In this document: piece by piece, positions 1-10,014 of the stretch
Numbering within the stretch: the stretch's first letter is position 1
Layout: each line of letters opens with the position of its first letter
Assembly (NCBI GenBank): GCA_027485595.1
Contig: JAIXQT010000241.1
Span: 1 to 40,484, forward strand
Length of the DNA: 40,484 nt
Reading direction: 5' to 3'
DNA from: Pseudomonadota bacterium
GTDB taxonomy: Bacteria > Bdellovibrionota_C > UBA2361 > OMII01
Translations under genes and position numbers: made by a program
The notes under the pieces: model-generated
What the model saw: only the letters and a program-made list of their open reading frames with translations
Database searches by the model: none
What the model was told of the DNA's origin: nothing

Positions 1-114
1 GGTCAGCCTCGTCACCGGAAAGAGCTCCCAATTCGTACCATCCCTAGAGTCTTAACCAGGCTGGATCCGGGCACCCTTAAATTTAAGAAATGTGTAAAGG
101 ATCACCTGAGACTT

Positions 115-198
115 GACAATTCCTGGTCGCCGGAATGTCTCGCATCACAAACGAATCTAGCATCACGCAACACGGCGGTCAGGAATGACCGCCCTCCC
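115..198. repeat. REP/REPIN-like element, copy 1 (degenerate left arm, intact right hairpin)
   Basis: Right arm GGCGGTCA-GGAA-TGACCGCC-CTCCC (174-198) is identical to 8806-8830. Left arm ATTCCTGGTCGCC (119-131) matches the left arm of the 8.7 kb copy. Confidence 0.7.
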
Positions 199-216
199 GT
201 TGTGTGCGGTCGGCTT

Positions 217-1365
217 TTATCCCCGATACACCCGCGGAATCCGCTGATTCAGCGATACCAAGATCTCGTGCGGCGTTGTGCCGATTAATCCCGCGAGCTC
301 TTCAACCGAGACACGCTCGCCATCTGATTCTCCGATCAGGATGACTTCGTCGCCGTTGTACCCGACCCCATTTGGTCCAAGGTTTACCATGAGCTGATCC
401 ATGCACACCACACCAACGATCGGTGACTTTTTCCCGCGAATGATGACCGAGGCTTTATTAGAAAGCGCACGAAGATAGCCGTCTCCATATCCGATCGGCA
501 CGGTGACCAGGCGAGTATCTTCAGGCGCAAACCACGTGTGCCCGTAACTAACTCCGGCCCCCTGCTTCACAACCTTGAAATATACAACGTGACTCTTGAG
601 AGTAAGGGCGGGTTTCACCGAGACGATCGATGAGTAGCCGGGACCAGGATAAACCCCATAGAGCGAGAGTCCAGGTCGCACCATATCGAGATGACTCGCC
701 TTGATCGCCATTAACCCACTCGACGAGGCGATGTGTCTAAGAAACGGTCCGTTGGCCCGCTCCTCGTAGTACCGTAGCGCCTCAAGAAACCGCTCAAGCT
801 GCACCTCAGCGATCTTGAGGTCTCCCAAGTTTACATCGGCGAAATGTGAGTACACCCCCACGACATCGGAGTGCCGGGCACGAAGCGCTGCGTCATAGAG
901 CTTATCAGCGCTGTAGTAGTGAACCCCTATCCTCTCAAGACCGGTGTCTATCTTCAGGTGCACCCTCGCACGCCGTTTGAGTCGCTCAGCGGTTGCCTCG
1001 ATCTGCCCCAACTTGCTGACCGAGGACGCGGTAACATCAATATCGTGTTTTACATAAAGTTCGAGTTGGTCCTGGAGGAGCCCCCCAAAAACGAGGATGG
1101 GGATCGTGATCCCACTTTGACGAAGTGCGATCGCCTCTTCGATGTACGCCACCCCGAGGGAATCCACCCCCGCTTCTTGCAGGCAGAGCGCCGTTCGCTC
1201 CAATCCATGCCCGTATCCGTTGGCCTTAACGACCGCCATGACCTTACTTGGGGACACAAAGGCCCTGATAGAGTTAAGGTTTCCTTTCAAGATACCGAGG
1301 TCAACCTCAGCATGAGTCGGCCGGTGGTCGAAGGTATTGAGGATGGAGGGCGACGTCAGAGACAT
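217..1365 (-). CDS. alr: alanine racemase
   Basis: 382 aa; PLP-lysine motif AVVKANGYGHG, DTGLERIGV, RPGLSLYGVYP, GYGDGY and VCMDQLMV are typical of Alr. Confidence 0.95.
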   Translation of the reverse strand: MSLTSPSILNTFDHRPTHAEVDLGILKGNLNSIRAFVSPSKVMAVVKANGYGHGLERTALCLQEAGVDSLGVAYIEEAIALRQSGITIPILVFGGLLQDQLELYVKHDIDVTASSVSKLGQIEATAERLKRRARVHLKIDTGLERIGVHYYSADKLYDAALRARHSDVVGVYSHFADVNLGDLKIAEVQLERFLEALRYYEERANGPFLRHIASSSGLMAIKASHLDMVRPGLSLYGVYPGPGYSSIVSVKPALTLKSHVVYFKVVKQGAGVSYGHTWFAPEDTRLVTVPIGYGDGYLRALSNKASVIIRGKKSPIVGVVCMDQLMVNLGPNGVGYNGDEVILIGESDGERVSVEELAGLIGTTPHEILVSLNQRIPRVYRG

Positions 1366-1572
1366 TGTTTCAGGTTACGGATTTCACTCGCTTTTGGGTA
1401 GCCCCCTCACGCTCGTTGCCACAAATGACACCTCTACAAACTACCGCTCAACACTCAGCTCTTCAAGGAGCCGAAAATTTTTGCTCAGATGTAAGAACTT
1501 CTTTCGGTACAAGTGATCCTAAGAGAAATTAAGAAGCATCTAGAATGTGTTGGCCTCTAACTCGCGAATCCT

Positions 1573-4500
1573 GTGACAGATAAGACCTCTACGAACAACA
1601 AGAAGAGCGAAGAACAAGCACACAGCAAGGTTGTTCCGTTTCGGCTGAACGACCTGTCGCTTCCTTCAACTCCTCCCCTTGAAGCAACTGAAACGAAGGT
1701 CTCTCCTCTGCACCTTCCTCTGCGAGCGCGCCTCAAAGTCGCCGCAAGAACCTTTCAAAGGCGCCTCGTCAAATTTCTGTTCATTACAGCTCCACTGTGG
1801 GTCGTGCTTGGCATGCTCCTCGTGTTCGAGCTCAAGACCTCATACTGGCAATCGATGTACCTCTCCAGGATAGCCTCTCAAGCGACCTACCGTCTTGAGA
1901 AAGGGCCGAATCCAGACCCCTACTACCCGAGCTACGGACCGTACGACCAACGACTCGGATACACACGCATCAAATCGATGGTCGAAAATCTCGCTCACAA
2001 CGGCTTCCAGGTCGCTGAGCAAACTCGCTTCTCTCCGCGGTTCAAGCAGCTGGCGACTATGGGACTCTTTCCTCCCTTCCCCGAGAAAACTCGCGCTGGC
2101 CTGACCATCCTCGATAAGAACAATACCACGATCTACTCGATGTATCGCCCAGAGCGGGTCTATGAGTCCTTCGACGCGATCCCAGAGATCGTCGTAAAGT
2201 CTCTTCTCTTCATCGAGAACAAGGAGATCCTCGACCAGACCTATCCGTACAAGAATCCAGCGGTCGAATGGGATCGTTTCGGTTTAGCTATACTTGAGAA
2301 GCTTAAACAGATCATCAAACCCGACATCAACGCGCCCGGCGGAAGCACGATCGCCACCCAGCTAGAAAAGTACCGTCACTCAAGGGAGGGACGCACGAAG
2401 GGTATTAAGGATAAGTTCCGCCAGATGGCGTCGGCGAGTTTACGCGCCTATATGTACGGCCGAAATACCCTTGAGACACGAAAGACCATAACCCTCAATT
2501 ACATTAATTCCATTCCGCTCGCCGCGCTTCGCGGCTACGGCGAGGTTAATGGCCTTGGAGATGGCATGTGGGCCTGGTTCGGGTCTGATTTTCAAGAGAT
2601 TAACGCGAAGCTTACGGCTCTAAGTCAGAAGCAAGATGGGAAGGACCTTGCGGCGTACGCTGAGAGCTACAAGCAGATGCTGAGCCTCTTTATCGCGCAC
2701 CGTCGACCGAGCTTCTACCTCATCGCGGGGCTCTCCGAATTGAACTCGCTCACGAACACCTACCTCGACCTACTCGCCAAAGAGGGGGTCATCTCGCCCA
2801 AGCTTCGAGACGCGGCGAAGGACGTTCGACTAACACTCCGTCGAGCGGCGCCTAAGACAGCCCCGGTCTCATTCGTTCAGCGAAAGGCGGCCAATGCTAT
2901 CCGCACCCGTCTCCTGCAGCTTATGCAGTACCCCCAACTCTACGACCTCGATCAAGCCGACCTTACGGTTCGAAGCACCGTTGATAATGAGGCGAACGAG
3001 GGGGTAACGTCCGTTTTGCGACAGATAAAGGACGCTGAGAGCGTTAAAAAGTTTGGGCTGAGCGGCGCTCGCAACCTTGATCGCGGCGATCCATCGAAAG
3101 TAATTTACAGTCTAACCCTCTACGAGCGGGTCGGAAACGCGAACGTCCTTCGTGTACAGACCGATAATTTTGACAATCCGTTCAGCATTAACGAGGGCAC
3201 TCGACTCGACCTTGGATCGACGGCGAAACTAAGGACCCTGACAACATACCTCGATATCGTGGGGGAGCTCTATGATCAGTACTCCAAGATGCTCCCCGCG
3301 CAACTTCGAGCTATGAGCACTCGCGATCTCGACCCGATCTCTCGCTTCGCGCTCTCGGAGTTTATCAAGAATCCAAAGATCTCCCTCCCTCAACTCCTCA
3401 ATGCGGCCCTGCAGCGCCGATACTCGGCGAACCCCGGAGAGTCCTTTTTTACCGGTGGGGGGATGCACACCTTCGTCAACTTTAAGAAGGAGGACAACGG
3501 CAGGAACCCCACCCTTCAGGAAGCTCTTACACATTCGATCAACCTTCCCTTTGTGCGCCTTATGCGTGACATCTCACGATATTACGTACACCGCATGGGC
3601 TTAAAACTAAGCAGCTCTACCAAGAGCGCGACACAAGCCTCGAGGGTTACCGTTGCCGCCAACGCAAAAACGCGACGAGAAAAAGCGGGTTCCGAGGATG
3701 GCCGAGCGGATCCTGTGCGAATGCACTTCCTTAGTAAGTTCGCTGATCAAGAGGGAAGCTACTTCCTGAGAAAATTCTATGAACGCTATAAGGGAGTTTC
3801 ATCCAACGAACTTCTTCCAACTCTCGCGAAGGGATCTCGAGCGTCACCTCGTCAAGCGGCCGTGATGTTCCGCTACGTACGTCCCGATGGATCTCTCGAC
3901 CAGATGATCACATTCATCCAACAAACATCACCAACAAAGTCCATCTCTCCGGCACTCGCTGAGAGGTGGTACAACGAGTTCACCCCGGGACGATTCAACC
4001 TCCAAGACCAAGGGTTCCTCGCACGCATACACCCACTGGAGTTGTGGCTCGTCGCCTACCTACAAGGGCATCCGAATGCGCCCCTCACGGAAGCTCTGCA
4101 GAACAGCAAGGAGGAGAGACAGATCGTATACGAATGGCTCTTTAAGACTCCGTCCGTGCGCGCGCAAGACATTCGCATTAGAACGCTGATGGAGATGGAG
4201 TCCTTCGAAGAGATCCACAAGCAGTGGAAGAAGGTGGGCTATCCATTCAATTCGATGGTACCCTCCCTCGCCTCCTCGATCGGCAGTTCAGGAGATAGGC
4301 CGGTGGCCCTTGCGGAGTTGGTCGGAATTATCTTGAACGATGGAAAGAAGCTTCCTCTCGTGAGACTCAACGAACTCCACCTGGCCGCCGGAACACCGTA
4401 CGAGACGAAGCTTGTACGAGAGGACCAAGGAACATACGAACAGGTGCTAAAACCAGAGGTGGCGCGAGCGTTGAAGCGCGCAATGGCGAACGTCGTTGAG

Positions 4501-5052
4501 TCCGGAACCGCTCGTCGAGTGTACAAGGCCTACACCCGTTCAGATGGAAAAGCCTATGTTATCGGCGGCAAGACCGGAACTGGCGACCACCGTCACGAAA
4601 CATACGGTCCGGGCGGCCACGTCATCTCATCACGAGTGGTAAACCGAACGGCGACCTTCGCGTTTTACATCGGCGACCGATTCTTCGGTGTTATTTCAGC
4701 CCACGTCCCGGGTGAGGAGGCCGCCAAATTCGACTTCACGAGCGCACTTGCGGCCGAGCTCCTGAAAATAGTCAGAACCTCACTCATTCCGATGATGGAG
4801 AGCTCCGGCGCAGCCCTCTCGCCCTTCACGAATGAGGAGCCACTATCGATAGCCCCTTCTACCGCCTCTAAGGCCTCTAGAGAGAGCGACTCCGAGGAGG
4901 GTGCCGTCACGTTCAAGGAGGCGGAGATGCCTGCTCCTACGTTCCCTGAAGCTTCGGGGAGCCTTGACGCAGGGCAAACGAAGAACGTTCAAAAAGGCGC
5001 GGCTCTGAGGCAGAAACTACGACGCTCACTCGTCCTGCCCCCTCCAGGCTAA
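1573..5052 (+). CDS. class A penicillin-binding protein (GT51 transglycosylase plus transpeptidase), unusually long
   Basis: 1159 aa, GTG start. GT51-like GGSTIATQL; transpeptidase motifs STAK (Ser549), SIN (Ser655) and KTG (Lys1000). Confidence 0.85.
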   Translation: MTDKTSTNNKKSEEQAHSKVVPFRLNDLSLPSTPPLEATETKVSPLHLPLRARLKVAARTFQRRLVKFLFITAPLWVVLGMLLVFELKTSYWQSMYLSRIASQATYRLEKGPNPDPYYPSYGPYDQRLGYTRIKSMVENLAHNGFQVAEQTRFSPRFKQLATMGLFPPFPEKTRAGLTILDKNNTTIYSMYRPERVYESFDAIPEIVVKSLLFIENKEILDQTYPYKNPAVEWDRFGLAILEKLKQIIKPDINAPGGSTIATQLEKYRHSREGRTKGIKDKFRQMASASLRAYMYGRNTLETRKTITLNYINSIPLAALRGYGEVNGLGDGMWAWFGSDFQEINAKLTALSQKQDGKDLAAYAESYKQMLSLFIAHRRPSFYLIAGLSELNSLTNTYLDLLAKEGVISPKLRDAAKDVRLTLRRAAPKTAPVSFVQRKAANAIRTRLLQLMQYPQLYDLDQADLTVRSTVDNEANEGVTSVLRQIKDAESVKKFGLSGARNLDRGDPSKVIYSLTLYERVGNANVLRVQTDNFDNPFSINEGTRLDLGSTAKLRTLTTYLDIVGELYDQYSKMLPAQLRAMSTRDLDPISRFALSEFIKNPKISLPQLLNAALQRRYSANPGESFFTGGGMHTFVNFKKEDNGRNPTLQEALTHSINLPFVRLMRDISRYYVHRMGLKLSSSTKSATQASRVTVAANAKTRREKAGSEDGRADPVRMHFLSKFADQEGSYFLRKFYERYKGVSSNELLPTLAKGSRASPRQAAVMFRYVRPDGSLDQMITFIQQTSPTKSISPALAERWYNEFTPGRFNLQDQGFLARIHPLELWLVAYLQGHPNAPLTEALQNSKEERQIVYEWLFKTPSVRAQDIRIRTLMEMESFEEIHKQWKKVGYPFNSMVPSLASSIGSSGDRPVALAELVGIILNDGKKLPLVRLNELHLAAGTPYETKLVREDQGTYEQVLKPEVARALKRAMANVVESGTARRVYKAYTRSDGKAYVIGGKTGTGDHRHETYGPGGHVISSRVVNRTATFAFYIGDRFFGVISAHVPGEEAAKFDFTSALAAELLKIVRTSLIPMMESSGAALSPFTNEEPLSIAPSTASKASRESDSEEGAVTFKEAEMPAPTFPEASGSLDAGQTKNVQKGAALRQKLRRSLVLPPPG

Positions 5053-5159
5053 GGGGTTAGAACCCTTTACGAATAAAAATCAGGGAACTGCTCACGTAAT
5101 AGCCTAGAACTCTTGTCATTCACCGGGGTCCATGATACCCATGAGCGCCTATCCCGCAC

Positions 5160-5232
<73 letters not shown>

Positions 5233-5280
5233 CATCTTCTTATCTCTCCCCCTCATTTGAAACCTGAAGCTCCCGGACCG

Positions 5281-5316
5281 ACGCCTATGCGGGCGCCTAT
5301 GCGTGCGCCTTTGCGG
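5281..5316. repeat. 12-bp tandem repeat, 3 copies
   Basis: ACGCCTATGCGG / GCGCCTATGCGT / GCGCCTTTGCGG, read directly. Confidence 0.75.
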
Positions 5317-5368
5317 GCTGGCCCCCGGAGGTCAACGTCCCGACTCGTGAGAGGGCCGCACTCCGGGC

Positions 5369-5393
5369 GGCGCTCAGGAATGAGCGCCCTCCC
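5369..5393. repeat. REP-like hairpin, single-arm copy
   Basis: GGCGCTCA-GGAA-TGAGCGCC-CTCCC: same loop and flank as the other copies, with a compensated stem pair. Confidence 0.65.
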
Positions 5394-5574
5394 AGGTCAA
5401 GGGTGTCAATTATCGAGATGCGACCAGCTCCTGCGCCGTAGCGAATCGCCAAGGCAAATTGCCCCACGCAACTTTCCGCCCCCGTTCCCGATACACCTGC
5501 CGCATTTCAGCTCGCGGTTCTCGTGCCCCCAGGTCGGGGCGTCAGGACCTCAGCTCACTTTTAGGAGATCTGCT

Positions 5575-6378
5575 ATGACCACGTCCGTGACCGGAACAAT
5601 CACCACTCAATCCCTTCCCGCATCCGCGACCGTTAGCTCGAGCCCCGCAACCACCCCGAAAGGCTCCCCCGAGTCGACGCTCGCCTCGATAGCCGACGCG
5701 CTCATGGGACTCACCACCTCAACCATCCAAAAACCTAACGGACAGTCCCGCATGTTCGCCCGTATCGAACGGATGATCGATTCACTCGCGAAGTTGATCG
5801 AGGCCTTCGCCACCTTTAAGAGCGCAACAACACCGCAGTCAACAATCTCTCAACAGGCCGCTATACCAGGAGAAGCCCCCCCCGTCTCGGCAGCAGGTCA
5901 ACCAACCACCCAACCACCTCAAACCACCGAGAGCGCTCCATCTTCCGATCCCGCTCCCATCATACCGACGATTGAAATGACCCCCTCAGTGGATACGGAT
6001 CCCCCGGTCGTGGTCTCAGCGGATATGCCCGTAGCGCCACCAACACCGCAACCATCCCCCTATGATATAGGGAGTCCACTCGGTAAGCCTGGAGGGTTCC
6101 TCTGGAAGCCGGTCTCTGACAAAAACGGCGACCTCGTGGTGCTTCTCCCGAAAAAGCTTACGGGCAAGGTGCAAGAGGTCAGGATCCTTTCACCCGACGG
6201 CAAAAAGAACCTTGGCAAAGGGAAATACTCGGGTGTCGGAAATGGAGATAGAGAGCACTTCCGCTTCTCGAAGCCGGGGAGCAGCTACCCGGACGGAGCG
6301 ATTGTGTACATTAAGCTTGAGAATGGCACGACCCGACATGTCAAGATCGGCGACACGAGTCGGCGTATCGAACGGTAG
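5575..6378 (+). CDS. hypothetical protein, Pro/Thr-rich linker with a C-terminal domain
   Basis: The ORF track starts at 5203 inside the tRNA. The in-frame ATG at 5575 has an AGGAG about 8 nt upstream. 267 aa. Confidence 0.7.
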   Translation: MTTSVTGTITTQSLPASATVSSSPATTPKGSPESTLASIADALMGLTTSTIQKPNGQSRMFARIERMIDSLAKLIEAFATFKSATTPQSTISQQAAIPGEAPPVSAAGQPTTQPPQTTESAPSSDPAPIIPTIEMTPSVDTDPPVVVSADMPVAPPTPQPSPYDIGSPLGKPGGFLWKPVSDKNGDLVVLLPKKLTGKVQEVRILSPDGKKNLGKGKYSGVGNGDREHFRFSKPGSSYPDGAIVYIKLENGTTRHVKIGDTSRRIER

Positions 6379-6399
6379 CTGAACGAGTCGCGTGTGAGT

Positions 6400-6426
6400 G
6401 GCACCCGGCGACGGGTGCCCTCTTTC
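6400..6426 (+). terminator. Rho-independent-like terminator between convergent genes
   Basis: GGCACCCG-GCGA-CGGGTGCC followed by CTCTTTC. Confidence 0.65.
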
Positions 6427-7069
6427 ATCGAACGTGCTGGAGCTTATCCCTGAGAGTCCCTGGATCGAGATCCCAACCGAGCACCCGCCACTCTGCTCCC
6501 ATACGCGCTACCAGACACGAGTGTCCCGTCTTCACTTTGTAAGCGCTTGGTGACGATTCAGGCGCAAGGAGTCGCCCGAACTCACGCAAGCGTCCGTTAC
6601 TGGTTACAACTAGGCAACAACCAGTAAGTTTTGAGAGTTCATCCATCAAGGAGACCGCATCCACGCGAGCATCCTCGGGAGATGGAGAAAACGACACATC
6701 ACAAGGCCGCTCACTTCGCTCCTGCCACCCCTCAAGCGCCTCTCGCCCTGACAGCTCGACGATCTCGTCGTTCGAGAGTCCACTCCACGCGCCGTAATCG
6801 AATTCAATCAAGCGTTGATCTATTTCAATCACGGCGGAGGCTTTGGTCTCAGCGCGCACACGCTCAGCGAACACCTTTGTGCGTTGCAGCGGACCGCTGA
6901 TGATTCGAATAGGTGCCAGGCTACTTGTCGCGAGCGCCTCCCCAACGGCGCGGGCCTGTTCGACACCATGCGCCGTAAGCGGGAGATCCTCGTTCGCACC
7001 CACCATCACGACTTTATCACCTGTAGTAAAGGTATTTCCGTGTCGGCAGAGGATAACAAAGGCGCTCAT
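6425..7069 (-). CDS. histidine phosphatase (phosphoglycerate mutase-like) family protein
   Basis: N-terminal CRHGNT (RHG motif), ISGPLQRTKVFAE, EFDYGAWSGLSNDE. Confidence 0.85.
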   Translation of the reverse strand: MSAFVILCRHGNTFTTGDKVVMVGANEDLPLTAHGVEQARAVGEALATSSLAPIRIISGPLQRTKVFAERVRAETKASAVIEIDQRLIEFDYGAWSGLSNDEIVELSGREALEGWQERSERPCDVSFSPSPEDARVDAVSLMDELSKLTGCCLVVTSNGRLREFGRLLAPESSPSAYKVKTGHSCLVARMGAEWRVLGWDLDPGTLRDKLQHVR

Positions 7070-7851
7070 ACCAATTCACCCTCCGAGCGGATAATCTCTT
7101 CAACACGCGCGACATCCTGAGGATTGTCCACTGACCACATCGTCCGGCCTTGGAGTGAGACCTGCACAACCCGTATCGGAATACCATGTTCGAGCGCTCG
7201 AAGTTGCTCGAGCTGCTCAACCTCCTCAAACATTCCTTGTGGAAGATGTATGTAGTGCTTCAGCGCGTCAGCGCGGTAAGCGTATACCCCGATGTGTTGA
7301 AAGATCGGTGGCTCGCCGTTCGCAGGCGCGGAGCGCACAAACGGGATGATTCCTTTTGAGAAGTAGAGTGCGTTTCCGTTTTTCGCAAACGTGACCGTTG
7401 TGCCTGATACGATTCCAGCGCCCTTCATCGCGCTCATCCTCTTGTATTGCTCCGCGTTCAGACGTACCGCGGGGGTGGCTATGTGAACCGAAGGGTCTCG
7501 CTTCATCTCCTGCACGAGAGCCCCAATAACCCACGGAGGCATCAAGACGGCGTCCCCCTGAAGGTTCACTATGACGTCGGCCTTGCTACCAAGGTTTTGA
7601 GTCGCCTCGTAAGCGCGCTCAGACCCGTTGGAGCACGATGGTGAGGTCATAACCGCCTCTCCCCCAAAGGACCGAACGTGCTCAACGATGCGGGCGTCAT
7701 CGGTCGCCACAACGACCTTACTGACCCCCTCGACCGCCTTTCCTATCAGCCAGACACGCTCCAAAAGGGAGCGGCTCATGATAGGAGCGAGGGGTTTGCC
7801 AGGGAAACGGCTGGAGCCGTAACGGGCGGGAATAACGATAATGGTATCCAT
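7066..7851 (-). CDS. kdsB: 3-deoxy-manno-octulosonate cytidylyltransferase
   Basis: IPARYGSSRFPGKPLAPI, VVATDDARI, NLQGDAVL; overlaps the next gene by 4 bp. Confidence 0.92.
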   Translation of the reverse strand: MDTIIVIPARYGSSRFPGKPLAPIMSRSLLERVWLIGKAVEGVSKVVVATDDARIVEHVRSFGGEAVMTSPSCSNGSERAYEATQNLGSKADVIVNLQGDAVLMPPWVIGALVQEMKRDPSVHIATPAVRLNAEQYKRMSAMKGAGIVSGTTVTFAKNGNALYFSKGIIPFVRSAPANGEPPIFQHIGVYAYRADALKHYIHLPQGMFEEVEQLEQLRALEHGIPIRVVQVSLQGRTMWSVDNPQDVARVEEIIRSEGELV

Positions 7852-7879
7852 AGAAGTTCTGGGATATCATCCACCATCC

Positions 7880-8710
7880 ATGAAAAAGAGGGTAGCCTAT
7901 CAAGGAATAACGGGATCGTTCAGCAGCATGGCCGCCAGGGCCCTCTACGGCTCTGACATCGCTCCGGTGCAAACGACCCGATTTCGGGACATATTCGAAC
8001 ACGTTACCTCTGGCCGGGCAGATGTCGGGGTCGTGCCGATTGAGAACGCGCTCGCCGGGTCGATTCACGAGAACTACGACCTTCTCTCAGAGTATCGGTG
8101 CTCAATCGTCGGCGAGTTCTACTGCCCGGTACAGCTGCACCTCATGGCGGTATCGCCAACCGAAACGGTCGAATCAATCACCCACGTGTTCTCACACCCA
8201 AAAGCTCTTGAGCAGTGCTCGACATTCCTGGAGCGAAGCCCTTCCATATCACCCGTAGTCTTCTCTGACACAGCTGGCGCGGCCGCACATGTCCAGGAGC
8301 TTGGCGCGCCGGGGTTTGCGGCGATAGCGAGCGATGAGGCGGCACGGGAATACAGACTCTCCATCATAGCCCCCGCCATTCAGAATCACGCCAGTAACAT
8401 GACCCGATTCTTCGCAGTGTCCGTGCATCCCGAAGCAGTACTGGCCCCTTCAAAGTGCACCCTCATCCTCTCCCTCCGTCATGAACCAGCGAGTCTCCAT
8501 CGGCTTTTAGGAGAATTTGCGGAGCTCGCTATCAACGTCACTAAAATTGAGTCACGACCGATCCCGGGCAAGCCCTTCGAATACTCCTTCCATATCGATT
8601 TAGAGAGCACTCCAGAGGCGAAGGGAACTCTCCATGACGCCGTTGAGCGAGCCCGCAGGGCGACCGTCGAGACCAGGGTGCTTGGGTTTTACTCGACGGT
8701 TAGGGGGTAG
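7880..8710 (+). CDS. pheA: prephenate dehydratase
   Basis: AYQGITGSFSSMAA, GVVPIENALAGSIHENYDLL, TRFFAVS, ESRPIPGKPFEYSFHIDLE. The internal ATG at 7880 is preferred over 7841. Confidence 0.9.
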   Translation: MKKRVAYQGITGSFSSMAARALYGSDIAPVQTTRFRDIFEHVTSGRADVGVVPIENALAGSIHENYDLLSEYRCSIVGEFYCPVQLHLMAVSPTETVESITHVFSHPKALEQCSTFLERSPSISPVVFSDTAGAAAHVQELGAPGFAAIASDEAAREYRLSIIAPAIQNHASNMTRFFAVSVHPEAVLAPSKCTLILSLRHEPASLHRLLGEFAELAINVTKIESRPIPGKPFEYSFHIDLESTPEAKGTLHDAVERARRATVETRVLGFYSTVRG

Positions 8711-8726
8711 GCCCTATTCTTTCACA

Positions 8727-8841
8727 ACCCGTGACCCGGGAGGGCGACCATTCCTGGTCGCCGAAAGGTCGCGTTCTTCAACAGGACCGTCGCCCCACGT
8801 AAGACGGCGGTCAGGAATGACCGCCCTCCCACGTCACGGGT
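8727..8841. repeat. REPIN-like element with two inverted REP hairpins (most complete copy)
   Basis: Ends ACCCGTGAC/GTCACGGGT. Left GGGAGGGCGACCA-TTCC-TGGTCGCC (8738-8762), right GGCGGTCA-GGAA-TGACCGCCCTCCC (8806-8830). Confidence 0.75.
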
Positions 8842-8860
8842 CGCAATCAATGACATGCCA

Positions 8861-8906
8861 CAAACAAAAAACCCGGGGCATCGCTGCCACCGGGTTTTTT
8901 TGTTTG
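8861..8906. terminator. bidirectional intrinsic terminator between pheA (+) and rpsI (-)
   Basis: CAAACAAAAAACCCGG...CCGGGTTTTTTTGTTTG: GC-rich stem with A-tract/T-tract flanks, between convergent genes. Confidence 0.85.
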
Positions 8907-8944
8907 CGCTTTCGAAGCAAGATGCCGAAAAATCGGCTTCTCGA

Positions 8945-9340
8945 TTAACGCTTCGAGAACTGCGGTCGTCGACGAGCTTTGTGACGACCGTACTTCTTAC
9001 GCTCAACTTCACGAGCATCTCGGGTAAGCATTTGGCCTGCCTTGAGTGTTTTGCGGTGAGCTGAATCTACGGCTACGAGAACACGTCCAAGCGCCATGCG
9101 AAGCGCACCTGCTTGTCCACTCTTTCCGCCGCCAGTTACGTTAGCGAGAACGTCATAGCTCTCTGCGAGACCGGTAACAACGAGGGGCTCCTTGATAAGG
9201 AGCTCAAGGCTAACGCGACCGAAGTACTCCTTCGTCTCTGTTCCGTTTACCGTGAACTTTCCAGTTCCTGGACGAAGATATACACGAGCTACCGCTTCTT
9301 TGCGGCGTCCGATCGCATGAAATCCACCACCCTTGATCAT
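8945..9340 (-). CDS. rpsI: 30S ribosomal protein S9
   Basis: AIGRRKEAVARVYLRPGTGKFTVNG ... KKYGRHKARRRPQFSKR. Confidence 0.97.
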   Translation of the reverse strand: MIKGGGFHAIGRRKEAVARVYLRPGTGKFTVNGTETKEYFGRVSLELLIKEPLVVTGLAESYDVLANVTGGGKSGQAGALRMALGRVLVAVDSAHRKTLKAGQMLTRDAREVERKKYGRHKARRRPQFSKR

Positions 9341-9352
9341 CTGAACTCCTTC

Positions 9353-9796
9353 CTACTTTTTAACGATTGTGTGTGCTTGTGGGAGCTGAGCCGCATGAGG
9401 GTGCTCACTGCCCTTGTAGATCTTCAACTTGCCGAGCTGTTGATGCCCGAGAACTCCCTCGGTCAACATTCCACGAACAGCCAACTGAATAGCCCTCTCT
9501 GGCTTGTTTTGAAGCATGTCAGCTCCAGCAACCTCTTTGAGGTGGCCGATGAATCCAGTGTGGTGTCGGTAGACCTTAGTCTCGCCCTTGTTACCAGTGA
9601 GGCGAACCTTCTCAGCGTTGATAACGACAACGAAGTCACCACTGTCCACGTTTGGCGTGTAGGTTGGCTTGTTTTTACCGCGGAGGAGATTAGCTGCTTC
9701 GGTAGCCAAACGACCAACAGGAACCTCTGCTGCATCTATTACCCACCACTTTGCACCCTGACGGGCGGCTTCTGACGAAAGAAATTCGGTGCTCAT
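9353..9796 (-). CDS. rplM: 50S ribosomal protein L13
   Basis: WWVIDAAEVPVGRLATEAANLLRGKNKPTYTPNVDSGDFVVVINA; adjacent to rpsI. Confidence 0.97.
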   Translation of the reverse strand: MSTEFLSSEAARQGAKWWVIDAAEVPVGRLATEAANLLRGKNKPTYTPNVDSGDFVVVINAEKVRLTGNKGETKVYRHHTGFIGHLKEVAGADMLQNKPERAIQLAVRGMLTEGVLGHQQLGKLKIYKGSEHPHAAQLPQAHTIVKK

Positions 9797-9877
9797 AACT
9801 ACGTAACTAAGACTTAACCGGTCTATGGAGAGGAAATTTTGTGGGCGACTAGACCCTTCTCACTTCGTCAAACCCCT

Positions 9878-9955
9878 CGTTATCGTTGGATAACGTGCCT
9901 GATCAACGTCTTTGGGCCCCTCTTAATTCAACCCAAAATGAGTACCGGAAGGTAC
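9878..9955 (-). promoter_or_regulatory. two hairpins upstream of rplM (possible leader)
   Basis: CGTTATC-GTTG-GATAACG (9878-9895) and GTACC-GGAA-GGTAC (9942-9955) in the rplM upstream region. Confidence 0.35.
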
Positions 9956-10014
9956 CACAACCACGATCTCGGTCAAGTCTGCCCCATTTCAGCTCTTTCA
10001 AAGAAAGAAACGGC

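Noticed and set aside
871-1401. 176-aa plus-strand ORF
   Set aside because: Antisense to alr; no independent coding evidence.
9113-9775. 220-aa plus-strand ORF
   Set aside because: Entirely antisense to the well-supported rpsI/rplM genes; a shadow ORF.
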